From NCBI GenBank assembly GCA_035063885.1, contig JAPSFM010000037.1:1-41376 (forward strand): a stretch of 41,376 nucleotides of DNA. Direction: 5' to 3'. This DNA comes from CAADGY01 sp900696665 (GTDB taxonomy: Bacteria > Acidobacteriota > Terriglobia > Bryobacterales > Bryobacteraceae). Shown in pieces: positions 1 through 7,456 of the stretch. The notes beneath the pieces were generated by a model. That model had not been told where the DNA came from and did no database searches. It worked only from the letters and a program-made list of their open reading frames with translations. Position numbers and translations under genes: made by a program. Each line of letters begins with the position of its first letter. The first letter of the stretch is position 1.

Positions 1-10
1 AAAATTGACT

Positions 11-87
11 TGGTGCCGGCGGCAGGACTCGAACCTGCGACCTGCGGATTATGAGACCGCCGCTCTAACCACCTGAGCTACACCGGC
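11..87 (-). tRNA. tRNA-Met (anticodon CAU)
   Basis: Read on the minus strand, this stretch folds as a complete tRNA: a 7-bp acceptor stem with one G-U pair, a D arm, a seven-base anticodon loop CTCATAA (anticodon CAT) and a T arm with GTTCGAGT. The 3' CCA is encoded (11-13 on the plus strand). The last anticodon-stem pair is a T-T mismatch. A CAT anticodon can be elongator Met or the lysidine-modified tRNA-Ile2; the first acceptor pair is G-C, so it is not a typical initiator. I favour elongator Met, but Ile2 cannot be excluded by eye. Confidence 0.9.
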
Positions 88-147
88 TGGGCTACTTCCA
101 GCGTATTCAGGCCTACCGTAGGTTGTCAAATTTCCGACAGAAAGGTC

Positions 148-177
148 TTGACATTCTTTGTGGCCTGGGGGCATATT
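148..177 (+). promoter_or_regulatory. Sigma70-like promoter for the 184-475 RNA
   Basis: A perfect TTGACA (148-153) is followed after 18 bp by CATATT (172-177; four of six consensus bases). Transcription would start near 184, directly before the structured region and 350 nt before the first codon of the ABC transporter gene. That gene has its own promoter-like sequence at 491-520, so this one probably drives a separate RNA. Confidence 0.5.
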
Positions 178-183
178 AGAGTT

Positions 184-475
184 AGAGGCGAGGACATAGG
201 TTCTCTCCTAACCCTTTGGATTTCAGAGGGTTATAGTGCCTTCTCGCGTGGGAGGGCAAACTTTAACTAGGAGGAAATCCATAGAGAACGTCCACAGTTG
301 GGGGCGGCTACCGGCTTCCGAAGCTGCCCGGGTCGAGGCCTGAAACGCAGGAAGGGTTTTACCTTTAGGCGCGCGGAATCTTGCACCGCACATAGAAGGC
401 ACTTCCACCGGGTCGGCCCAAGCGACAGCTTGGAGCCAAACAGCAGGAGTCGGCGGTCGCCCCGTTAAAAATTTT
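184..475 (+). ncRNA. Candidate structured non-coding RNA, family not recognised
   Basis: There is no convincing coding frame between the tRNA and the ABC transporter gene, but two compact RNA domains can be drawn. Domain A (200-289) is closed by 200-206/283-289 (7 bp) and 207-210/268-271. It holds hairpins 210-217/225-232 and 238-245/250-257; the first shares base 210 with the inner closing helix. Domain B (301-463) is closed by a 15-position helix 301-315/449-463 with 14 pairs, continued by 321-326/426-431 and 330-335/414-419. It ends in a junction of three hairpins (338-341/367-370 with 352-355/362-365; 373-376/386-389; 395-398/402-405). A promoter precedes it and another lies between it and the next gene. 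Conserved cores of SRP RNA, RNase P RNA, tmRNA and 6S RNA were looked for and not found. A long leader of the polysaccharide operon is the alternative. The pairing is seen; the RNA gene is inferred. Confidence 0.4.
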
Positions 476-490
476 CACGCTCCCCTCGGT

Positions 491-520
491 TTGACACACC
501 TGCTTACTCTCCAGTAGATT
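491..520 (+). promoter_or_regulatory. Sigma70-like promoter of the polysaccharide export operon
   Basis: Perfect TTGACA (491-496), 18-bp spacer, TAGATT (515-520; four of six consensus bases). A start near 527 would give a leader of about 35-50 nt before the ABC transporter start codon. Confidence 0.5.
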
Positions 521-562
521 CATTTTAGTGTACGCCCCGTTTTGGATGTTCGCCGTGCGAGG

Positions 563-1885
563 ATGCTCCAGGTGAACGTGATTGAGTTTGACCGGGTATC
601 AAAAAGCTATCCAATCTATGACGCACCGGGCGACAGGCTCCGCGAACTGCTGACGTTTAACCGGCGTCGTTTTCACAGGGACTTCTGGGCACTCAACAAT
701 CTCAGTTTTGATGTCCGCCGTGGCGAAACGTTTTGCATTATCGGCGAAAACGGCTCCGGAAAAAGCACGCTGCTTCAACTTGTCGCGGGAATTCTTCAGC
801 CCAGCGGTGGCCGTGCCAGCGTAAATGGGCGCGTGTCGGCGCTTCTTGAGCTTGGTTCCGGCTTCAATCCGGAATTTTCCGGTCGTGAAAACGTGTATTT
901 GAATGGCGCGATTCTGGGTTTCTCCTCTAAGGAGATTGATAAGCGCTATCAACAAATTCAAGAGTTCGCCGAGATTGGCGAGTTTATCAACCAACCGGTG
1001 AAAACCTACTCAAGCGGAATGGTGGTGAGGCTGGCTTTTGCCATCGCCATCCATGTGGACCCGGAAATTCTCCTGGTGGATGAGGCACTGGCTGTCGGCG
1101 ATATCTACTTCCGCCAGCGCTGTATGAGGAAAGTTCACGAGTTGAGATCCAGCGGCGTTACGATCCTGTTTGTTTCGCACGCGATCGGCGATGTCAAAGC
1201 TCTCGGGGACCGGACGCTCTGGCTTGAGAATGGAAAACTGCGAGAAATAGGGGATACAGATCTTGTAGTCTCCAAATACCTTGCGGCCATGGTGCAAAAG
1301 GACTCCGCTTATCTTGAACTCGGTAAGCGCCCCGGTATGAAGGAAAAACTCACCACGCCGCAAGCGCCAGAAGTGGTAGAGCATATCCCGAATATCGACC
1401 ACCGGTACGGTGATGGACGGGCTGAAATTCTCGGTATTGCAATATTCGACTCCTATGGCCATCCCATTCACCTGCTGCCTCCCTCCTCTCGCGTAATAGT
1501 TCGCATCAGTGTGCGGGCAAAGGAGGAGATTCCTCTGCCGATGGTGGGTTTTATGTTGCGCAATCATTTGGGTATCGATTTCGCCGGGACGAATACCGCG
1601 CGCGAAAGCTTCCAAGTGCCTGCCATGTCACCGGGCGATGTCTATACGGTCGACTTCCATATCGATATTCCAGAGCTTTACCCGGCATCCTTTTCGTTCT
1701 CTCCCGCTATTGCTGACGGAACATTGGCCGCCTACACAATGTGTGATTGGATAGATAATGCCGTCACCCTTCAGATGGGGCATGGTGATGGACAGATCTA
1801 CGGCTATATTCACTTGCCCTGCCGCGTAGAATTGAACGCACGCATGCAACGGCCAACCGCGGGAGGAGTCCTACAGCATGGCTGA
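563..1885 (+). CDS. Polysaccharide/O-antigen ABC exporter ATP-binding protein (Wzt-like)
   Basis: This is the ATPase of an ABC-2 exporter that moves lipid-linked polysaccharide across the inner membrane. Numbered from the ATG at 563 it has Walker A GENGSGKST (61-69), signature YSSGM (149-153), Walker B ILLVDE (169-174) and the H-loop histidine in FVSHA (about 206). Residues from about 285 form a separate beta-rich C-terminal domain like the Wzt carbohydrate-binding domain that recognises the chain terminus. The start is uncertain: TTG 542, ATG 563, GTG 572 (GAGGA 8 nt upstream) or GTG 578. The gene overlaps the following methyltransferase by 8 nt. No partner permease (Wzm) lies next to it: a tRNA and the candidate ncRNA occupy the upstream side. 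Family assignment is secure; the exported polymer is unknown. Confidence 0.9.
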   Translation: MLQVNVIEFDRVSKSYPIYDAPGDRLRELLTFNRRRFHRDFWALNNLSFDVRRGETFCIIGENGSGKSTLLQLVAGILQPSGGRASVNGRVSALLELGSGFNPEFSGRENVYLNGAILGFSSKEIDKRYQQIQEFAEIGEFINQPVKTYSSGMVVRLAFAIAIHVDPEILLVDEALAVGDIYFRQRCMRKVHELRSSGVTILFVSHAIGDVKALGDRTLWLENGKLREIGDTDLVVSKYLAAMVQKDSAYLELGKRPGMKEKLTTPQAPEVVEHIPNIDHRYGDGRAEILGIAIFDSYGHPIHLLPPSSRVIVRISVRAKEEIPLPMVGFMLRNHLGIDFAGTNTARESFQVPAMSPGDVYTVDFHIDIPELYPASFSFSPAIADGTLAAYTMCDWIDNAVTLQMGHGDGQIYGYIHLPCRVELNARMQRPTAGGVLQHG

Positions 1886-3050
1886 GTTCACCGGAGAACG
1901 GGTCATTCCCGGTGAAGTAAATCGCGACCTCTGGAATGAGCACGTCGCCCGTTATGCCTTCGCTGCTCCTATGTGTGCCGGCAAGAAGGTGCTGGATTTA
2001 GGAACCGGCACGGGGTATGGCGCCGCAAAGTTGGCCGAGTTTGCCGAAGCGGTTACCGCACTGGACTTTTCCACCAGCGCTGTGACCTTCGCGAAGTCTG
2101 AGTTTTCTAAGCAGCGCCTCGAACTGGTGCGGGCTGACGCGACGCAAATTCCCTTCCGCGATCACACATTCGATGTCATCGTTGCCTTTGAACTGATCGA
2201 GCATTTGTCCGACTGGGCTTCCATGCTGCGGGAAGCTTATCGCGTTCTGAAGCCCGAAGGCCGGTTGCTCGTATCCACCCCCAACAAGCTCTACTATGCG
2301 GAATCACGAGGAGTTTCCGGCGCCAATCCGTACCATGAGCACGAATTTGAGTTTCTGGAATTTCGCGACGAGTTGGCCAAGGTGTTCCCCTCCGTTTCGA
2401 TATTTGCACAAAACCATTCCGCAGGATTTCTGTTTCAGCCGCTGGAGCCGGGCGGCGGCAGCAGAATTGAGATCGAGGATGCCTCCTCTGCGCCCGAGAG
2501 TTCCAACTTTTTCGTAGCCATCTGTGCCATACTGGCACAACCACAGGAGCCCACATTCGTTTATTTGCCTACGGCAGCCAACCTCCTCCGTGAGCGGGAG
2601 CTGCATATCCGGAAACTTGAAGGCGAGATCCAAACCAAGAGCACCTGGCTCGAAAAACTCGCGTCGGAGCACCAGAAGATCGTCGAACTCTTTCGATCCC
2701 AGACTGTCGAGCTGGAAGAGCGTAACCGCTGGGCAGCCGAACTGGACGAGAAGCTGAAACAAGCCGGCGCGCGCATCGTCACGTTGCAGGACGAACTCGC
2801 CGGCATCACCAGCCGCTACGAGGCGGTGCTTGCGCAAATTAATACTACCTTGGAACAGAAATGCCAAGAGTTGGCCCAGTGTGTCGATTTCCTTCACGAA
2901 ACCGAGAAGACGGTTGAGGAACGCACGGTCTGGGCCAGGAAGCTCGATTCTCAACTTTCGGCGGTTGAGCGTCAGTTGAACTTTGTACGTGCTTCCCGGT
3001 GGTTCCGCCTTGGGCGAAAACTCGGGCTGGGTCCCGTGCTGGAAGCGTGA
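1878..3050 (+). CDS. Class I SAM-dependent methyltransferase with C-terminal coiled coil
   Basis: The N-terminal 200 residues are a class I methyltransferase. SAM-binding motif I reads VLDLGTGTGYG (about 38-48), and FDVIVAFELIEHL fits motif IV and the post-motif region. From about residue 230 to 370 the sequence is rich in Glu, Lys, Leu and Gln in heptad style, a predicted coiled coil, ending in a short basic tail. The gene overlaps the Wzt-like ATPase gene by 8 nt and the glycosyltransferase starts one base after its stop, so the three are one operon. In Wzt-type systems a methyltransferase with a coiled coil can cap the non-reducing end and set chain length (as in WbdD). That role is an inference here; no kinase domain is visible. 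Confidence 0.85.
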   Translation: MAEFTGERVIPGEVNRDLWNEHVARYAFAAPMCAGKKVLDLGTGTGYGAAKLAEFAEAVTALDFSTSAVTFAKSEFSKQRLELVRADATQIPFRDHTFDVIVAFELIEHLSDWASMLREAYRVLKPEGRLLVSTPNKLYYAESRGVSGANPYHEHEFEFLEFRDELAKVFPSVSIFAQNHSAGFLFQPLEPGGGSRIEIEDASSAPESSNFFVAICAILAQPQEPTFVYLPTAANLLRERELHIRKLEGEIQTKSTWLEKLASEHQKIVELFRSQTVELEERNRWAAELDEKLKQAGARIVTLQDELAGITSRYEAVLAQINTTLEQKCQELAQCVDFLHETEKTVEERTVWARKLDSQLSAVERQLNFVRASRWFRLGRKLGLGPVLEA

Positions 3051-3051
3051 A

Positions 3052-5424
3052 ATGCAGCGTCTCCTCCGGTTTCTTTACGCGATCGCTTTTGTAGTGCTCG
3101 CACCCCTGCTGCTTCTGATCGCGGCAGCCGGCCTTGCATTTTGCGATCTATTCGCGCGGGCACGCCGAAGACGCTCCGTTCCCCCATCAGAAAAGGTATC
3201 AGCACACTCCGCTTCCGTCGTGATTCCCAATTGGAACGGCCGTGACCTTCTTGAAAAATACCTTCCGTCCGTTATTGCTGCGCTGGATGGAAATGCGGGT
3301 AACGAACTGATTGTGGTCGATAACGGATCCACCGATGGCAGTGTGGAGTTTGTGAGGCAGCATTTCCCATCCGTAAACCTGATCGCACTCCCCAAAAATC
3401 TAGGATTCGGCGGCGGCTCGAATGTGGGTTTTCGAGCCGCGCGCAATGACATCGTCGTCCTGCTCAACAGCGACATGCGAGTGCACCGGGAATTCCTGGC
3501 GCCACTGCTCGAAGGATTCTTCGACGAGCGAGTCTTTGCCGTATCCTGCCAGATTTTTTTCGGCGATCCAAACAAGCGCCGCGAGGAAACGGGGTTGACG
3601 CAGGGCACGTGGCAGCATGGCTCGCTGCGGGTCAGGCACCGGATCGACGAAGCCATCACGGACCTCTACCCATGCTTCTATGGCGGTGGCGGCTCCTGCG
3701 CGTTTGACCGCCGGAAATTTCTCGAACTCGGTGGATTTGATGCATTGCTGGCTCCGTTCTACCTCGAGGACACGGATCTCAGCTACCTCGCGTGGAAGCG
3801 CGGCTGGAAGGTGCTGTATCAGCCGAAAAGCGTCGTCTTTCACGAGCACCGCGGCACTATCGGCAAGCGCTTCAATGATGCACAGATCCGGGCGGTTCTC
3901 AAGAAGAACTTTCTCCTGTTCACCTGGAAAAACATCCATGAATGGCGCCGGCTGTCATCGCATTTTTTCTGGACTTATGCGGGAGCGGTCCTTAGCGGCT
4001 TCTTCGGCGATTCGCCGGAGCGTGCCAGCATGGCCGGTATCGGCCGCGCATTTCTGCAATTGCCGCAGGCGATCCGCTCCCGGTGGAGGGCTCTGTCGCT
4101 GGCTCAGGTGAACGATACCGAAGCGTTTCGCAGACCGCTGGGAGGATATTTCCGTGACCGGTTCCACGTTGGCGAAGCGACCCCGGCTCGTCCCCGGGTC
4201 TTATTTGTTTCACCCTATCCGATCTACCCGCCCGTGCACGGCGGCGCGGTGTTCATGTATCAGACTCTACGCGCGCTTGTGGACTTGTGTGATGTTCATC
4301 TGATCGCGCTGCTCGACTACCCTCACGAGCGTCGTGAACAGGAAGTGCTCGAGCGAGCGTGCATGTCCGCGGAGTTTCTGGTCCGGATGGAAGGGGCACC
4401 ACGCCAGTTTGGTTCGCTGCTGCCCCACGCGATACGGGAGTTCTCGAATCCTGACCTCGAATGGCTCATACACCGGCAGATCTACCTTCACAAGATCGAT
4501 GTCATCCAGCTTGAATACCTGGTTCTGGGGCAGTACGCGGGCAACTTCGGGCGCCTCGCTTGCTTTCTTTTTGACCATGACGTGTATTTCCAGTCGATCG
4601 CAAGACAGTTGAAGGGCATGCCGCTGCCGCAGCGAATGGCGGCTACATTCGAGTACCTGCGGGCTCTTCGTTACGAGTTGGGGATTCTCCCGGCGCTTGA
4701 TCGTGTGCAGGTGTGCAGCCGCGATAACGCTTCCTACCTTTTGTCATTTCTACCGGAGCTTAGCAGCAGAATCGACGATGATCTGCGAGCTGCGGTTGAC
4801 ATTTCGCGCTACACGTTCCGGCCTGACGGACGCGAACCTCGCACCATGCTCTTCACGGGGAACTTCCGTCATTTGCCGAATGTCGAGGCACTACGCTGGT
4901 TCGTTCTCGAGGTTCTTCCGAAAGTCATCGCCCGGGAACCTGGGGCGCGCCTGGTGGTTGTCGGTCCAGAGGCGCCACCGCCGCACGGACTGCCGGGGTT
5001 CAGCGACGCTATTGAGATCCGTGGATTTGTGGATGATATTCGTGAGCCCCTGTCGCGTTACGCCGTTTTTGTTTGCCCGGTACTGAGCGGGAGCGGCGTG
5101 AGAGTAAAGCTCCTGGAGGCATTTGCATGCGGTATACCCGTGGTGTCAACGCCACTGGGCGCGGAGGGCTTGGCGAAAAACGACGGCGAAGTGTGCCGCC
5201 TGGCAGCAGCCGCCAGTGAGTTTGCCGACTCCATCCTGGACCTGTTCACCCACCCTGAGAACGCCTTTCAAATGACATACCGCGCCAGAAGGGAAGTGGA
5301 GTGCCGCGACACCCAAGCCACCACCGCGCGGCTGGTGGAGACTTATCGCAAGGTTCTGGCTGAAAAACGCGGCGAGCCTGTCGAAGCCCAGGTTAGTGTT
5401 TCACCGTCTTCGTCAGCCGGCTGA
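3052..5424 (+). CDS. Bifunctional glycosyltransferase, GT2 domain fused to GT4-like domain
   Basis: 790 residues from the ATG at 3052, one base after the upstream stop; longer in-frame starts lie inside the methyltransferase gene. An N-terminal hydrophobic segment (about 8-32) should anchor it in the inner membrane. A GT2 domain follows: SVVIPNWN (54-61), DNGSTDGS (90-97), LNSD with the metal-binding aspartate (about 138-141) and YLEDTD (about 237-242). A second domain from about 382 is GT-B/GT4-like: RVLFVSPYP, a nucleotide-sugar region and EAFACGIPVVSTPLGAEGL near the C-terminus. Two catalytic domains on one chain suggest two successive sugar additions during surface polysaccharide synthesis, in line with the export ATPase two genes upstream. 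The 3' end overlaps the convergent gene at 5393-5905 by 32 nt. Confidence 0.88.
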   Translation: MQRLLRFLYAIAFVVLAPLLLLIAAAGLAFCDLFARARRRRSVPPSEKVSAHSASVVIPNWNGRDLLEKYLPSVIAALDGNAGNELIVVDNGSTDGSVEFVRQHFPSVNLIALPKNLGFGGGSNVGFRAARNDIVVLLNSDMRVHREFLAPLLEGFFDERVFAVSCQIFFGDPNKRREETGLTQGTWQHGSLRVRHRIDEAITDLYPCFYGGGGSCAFDRRKFLELGGFDALLAPFYLEDTDLSYLAWKRGWKVLYQPKSVVFHEHRGTIGKRFNDAQIRAVLKKNFLLFTWKNIHEWRRLSSHFFWTYAGAVLSGFFGDSPERASMAGIGRAFLQLPQAIRSRWRALSLAQVNDTEAFRRPLGGYFRDRFHVGEATPARPRVLFVSPYPIYPPVHGGAVFMYQTLRALVDLCDVHLIALLDYPHERREQEVLERACMSAEFLVRMEGAPRQFGSLLPHAIREFSNPDLEWLIHRQIYLHKIDVIQLEYLVLGQYAGNFGRLACFLFDHDVYFQSIARQLKGMPLPQRMAATFEYLRALRYELGILPALDRVQVCSRDNASYLLSFLPELSSRIDDDLRAAVDISRYTFRPDGREPRTMLFTGNFRHLPNVEALRWFVLEVLPKVIAREPGARLVVVGPEAPPPHGLPGFSDAIEIRGFVDDIREPLSRYAVFVCPVLSGSGVRVKLLEAFACGIPVVSTPLGAEGLAKNDGEVCRLAAAASEFADSILDLFTHPENAFQMTYRARREVECRDTQATTARLVETYRKVLAEKRGEPVEAQVSVSPSSSAG

Positions 5425-5905
5425 TAACGGTTTTGGCAGCCTTGTCCAGGTTATCCGGGGTTGAGTTGCGGGGGCGTTCGTAGGTCGACCAGAGTACCGA
5501 TCGTGTTTTCAGATCGACCAGAAAGATGTTTCCACGCCCACGCGAAAACGAAGATGGCCGCACCTGATATGTGTCGCCTTTCATCCCGCCGCTGCTCTCG
5601 CTTTGCCCGGCTTCTTCTGCTTCTTTCACTTCCTGGCTCTCGGTGGGCGCCAGCAGGGTTGCGAGTTCGTCCTGGAGCGCCATTCCCACACGATCTGTAA
5701 GCACCGCTTCCGCCCGTGCAGGATCTGTCACAACCTCGTAGACCTTTGACTTCGCAAGGTGGTTTGCCAGGTACTGCTCAAAACCGTTAGCCATACGCAT
5801 CAGGTAGACAGTTCGAATCCCGGCTGCTTCGGGGGCCTCTCCCTTTCCGGCAGGCAAAATGCCCAAACATAACAGAGCACAAACAGCGCGCATTGCTACT
5901 ATCAT
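5393..5905 (-). CDS. Small exported protein of unknown function
   Basis: 170 residues. The N-terminus (MIVAMRAVCALLCLGILPAG) looks like a signal peptide. The mature part contains a YLMRMANGFEQYLANHL stretch, an Ala/Glu/Gln-rich middle and a C-terminal block with FLVDLKTRSVLWSTYERP. That alternation of a 'value that can be undetermined' region and a 'VDLKTR.VLWS' strand resembles periplasmic proteins with a CsgG/LpoB-like or TolB-N-like fold, but I do not recognise a named family. GAGGAA 5 nt upstream supports the start at 5905; ATG 5893 is an alternative. It is transcribed towards the glycosyltransferase gene and overlaps its last 32 nt. Confidence 0.75.
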   Translation of the reverse strand: MIVAMRAVCALLCLGILPAGKGEAPEAAGIRTVYLMRMANGFEQYLANHLAKSKVYEVVTDPARAEAVLTDRVGMALQDELATLLAPTESQEVKEAEEAGQSESSGGMKGDTYQVRPSSFSRGRGNIFLVDLKTRSVLWSTYERPRNSTPDNLDKAAKTVISRLTKTVKH

Positions 5906-6031
5906 AAGCTTCCTCGAGTGGCGAATTCCCGCTGTGGAAAAAATTGCGCTCCCGAGGTTCCCGGGCCATTACGAACTTGCGGTAAGTGGTCTCCGCGCGT
6001 TGTCAATAAGTTCGCGCAGAAATGCGAGGGT

Positions 6032-6063
6032 TTGACAGATCCCGTTCGTTGTGGTGCTATAGT
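6032..6063 (+). promoter_or_regulatory. Sigma70-like promoter of the 49-residue HTH ORF
   Basis: Perfect TTGACA (6032-6037) and TATAGT (6058-6063) preceded by TGC (an extended -10). The 20-bp spacer is longer than usual, so the extended -10 may matter more than the -35 box. Transcription would begin near 6070, about 29 nt before the ATG at 6099. Confidence 0.45.
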
Positions 6064-6098
6064 TGCTCTGCAACAAACGGCGATAGGAGGTTACGCTG

Positions 6099-6248
6099 AT
6101 GCCGCTGGCATTGGAGCTTTATGAACAGTATCTGAAAGGAAAGACCCCCCGGCGATTGGCGTTGCAGACCGGGATACCGCTCGATCGGTTGGAGCAGAGG
6201 CTCAGAGCAGCGGCGGCCTACTGGAAGGATCATCAAGGGGCCGCATAG
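6099..6248 (+). CDS. 49-residue putative helix-turn-helix protein
   Basis: A short frame, ATG at 6099 and TAG at 6246-6248. It has a strong Shine-Dalgarno AGGAGG at 6085-6090 (8-nt spacing) and a promoter upstream. The peptide (MPLALELYEQYLKGKTPRRL, then ALQTGIPLDRLEQRLRAAA) reads as two helices with a Gly-Ile-Pro turn: 'LA..TGIP...L..RL' is the pattern of a helix-turn-helix recognition unit. It could be a tiny DNA-binding protein or a peptide regulator. It lies tail-to-tail with ahpD, whose stop is 8 nt away. I know of no named family; the strength of the expression signals is the main support. Confidence 0.55.
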   Translation: MPLALELYEQYLKGKTPRRLALQTGIPLDRLEQRLRAAAAYWKDHQGAA

Positions 6249-6255
6249 AACCCGT

Positions 6256-6804
6256 TCAGGTGACCATTGCGGAACAACTCAGTGCCGATTCGGCATCCAA
6301 AACAGTCGCCACGGCGTGCATGACGGAGGCGATTCTTACAGCCGCAGCAATGGCGTCCTCCGATACACCTTTTCCCCGGATCACCTGTTCATGAGAAGCG
6401 ACGCAAGCACCACACCCGTTAACGGCTGATACAGCCGTACACCACAGCTCAAAATCGATTGGATCGCTTCCATGCGACCGGATAATCTGCATCCGCAGTC
6501 TCGCCGGGATACTGGCGTATTTTTCGTTACTGGCCAAGTGAAGAAAGCGGTAATAGATGTTGTTCATACCCATTACGGCGGCTGCCGCTTTTGCCGCATT
6601 CAACGCAACTGGTGAGAGATGCGCCGAAGCCTCCATCACAACGGCTTGAATCAAATCGGGGTTTCGTGCAGCAATGGCGCCGGCAACGGCTGTACCCCAG
6701 AGTTGTTGCTCGGTCAATTCAGTCTGCCGCAATACACTGGATATGTTCAGCCGCAGATCCTTTGCATAATCGGGAAGCTTGGCACTAATATCTTCTAAAG
6801 TCAT
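6256..6804 (-). CDS. ahpD: Alkylhydroperoxidase AhpD-like (carboxymuconolactone decarboxylase family)
   Basis: 182 residues. The AhpD catalytic motif is present: Glu119 in FELW, then CGAC (Cys131, Cys134) and His138 in ASHE, matching the E...C-x-x-C-x-x-x-H pattern of mycobacterial AhpD. AhpD regenerates reduced AhpC, passing electrons from a dihydrolipoamide-type donor. It is the third gene of perR-ahpC-ahpD, after a 76-nt gap that contains a terminator-like hairpin, so its level may be lower than that of ahpC. No good Shine-Dalgarno precedes the ATG at 6804. Confidence 0.92.
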   Translation of the reverse strand: MTLEDISAKLPDYAKDLRLNISSVLRQTELTEQQLWGTAVAGAIAARNPDLIQAVVMEASAHLSPVALNAAKAAAAVMGMNNIYYRFLHLASNEKYASIPARLRMQIIRSHGSDPIDFELWCTAVSAVNGCGACVASHEQVIRGKGVSEDAIAAAVRIASVMHAVATVLDAESALSCSAMVT

Positions 6805-6831
6805 CTTTTCTATATTTCTATATACCAGGAG

Positions 6832-6860
6832 ATAAAAGCGGGGCAGGCTGCGCCCGCCCC
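6832..6860 (-). terminator. Terminator-like hairpin between ahpC and ahpD (attenuator)
   Basis: On the minus strand a GC-rich stem (6840-6848/6852-6860, nine positions with one A-C mismatch, 3-nt loop) is followed by GCTTTTAT. The U-run is short, so partial termination is more likely than a full stop, giving more ahpC than ahpD mRNA. Confidence 0.5.
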
Positions 6861-6880
6861 CATCGGGGAAATGGCTGGAA

Positions 6881-7417
6881 TTAAACGACCAGCGTAGCTT
6901 CGCCCTTCTTCCAATTGCAGGGGCAAAGCTCGTCAGTTTGCAATGCGTCCACGATGCGAAGCACTTCTTCGGGATTTCTACCGACGGAAAGATCGGTCAC
7001 GTACACGAAGCGAATCACGTTGTCCGGATCAACAATAAAGGTCGCACGCTGCGCTACGCCTTCGTTGGGGTCCAGAATCCCCAACTCTTCGGCGAGTTCC
7101 CGCTTGACGTCAGCGAGCATCGGAAAGGGCAGCGTTTTCAAATCCGGGTGGTTGTTGCGCCACGCCAGGTGAACGAACTCGGAGTCGACGCTGCCGCCAA
7201 GAATCACGGTGTCACGATCCTCGAACTCCTTGTTCAACTTGCCGAAACCTGCGATCTCGGTCGGGCAGACGAACGTGAAGTCCTTCGGCCAAAAAAAGAA
7301 GACCTTCCACTTGCCGGGATAATCTTCGCTGGTAATCGTCTTAAAGGCTTTCTCTTTATCTGTGCTGACTGTGGCTTTCAAGGAAAACTCTGGAAACTTT
7401 TCTCCTACACCCAACAT
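6881..7417 (-). CDS. ahpC: Peroxiredoxin AhpC
   Basis: 178 residues from the ATG at 7417, chosen because AAGGAG lies 8-9 nt upstream and the protein then begins MLGVGEKFPEF as AhpC/Prx1 proteins do; a TTG 13 codons upstream is less likely. The peroxidatic cysteine is Cys51 in FTFVCPTEI and the resolving cysteine lies in DELCPCNW (165-167). It reduces hydrogen peroxide and organic hydroperoxides. With ahpD next door and no ahpF, the reductant is expected to be AhpD rather than an AhpF flavoprotein, as in mycobacteria. It follows perR by about 40 nt and should be controlled by it. Confidence 0.96.
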   Translation of the reverse strand: MLGVGEKFPEFSLKATVSTDKEKAFKTITSEDYPGKWKVFFFWPKDFTFVCPTEIAGFGKLNKEFEDRDTVILGGSVDSEFVHLAWRNNHPDLKTLPFPMLADVKRELAEELGILDPNEGVAQRATFIVDPDNVIRFVYVTDLSVGRNPEEVLRIVDALQTDELCPCNWKKGEATLVV

Positions 7418-7456
7418 GCTGATTTTCTCCTTTAAAATCTGAATAGCTGTTTTCAA

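Noticed and set aside
301..315. ops/JUMPstart antitermination element before the polysaccharide operon
   Set aside because: The GGCGGTAG core is not present in the correct orientation; only a loose similarity was seen.
223..408. 61-codon minus-strand open frame
   Set aside because: It lies within the structured RNA region, has no ribosome site and its residue pattern is not protein-like; the RNA explains the region better.
184..475. SRP RNA, RNase P RNA, tmRNA or 6S RNA
   Set aside because: None of the conserved core blocks (SRP GGAAGGAAGCAGCC-type loop, RNase P GAGGAAAGTCC, tmRNA tRNA-like ends, 6S bubble) could be found on either strand.
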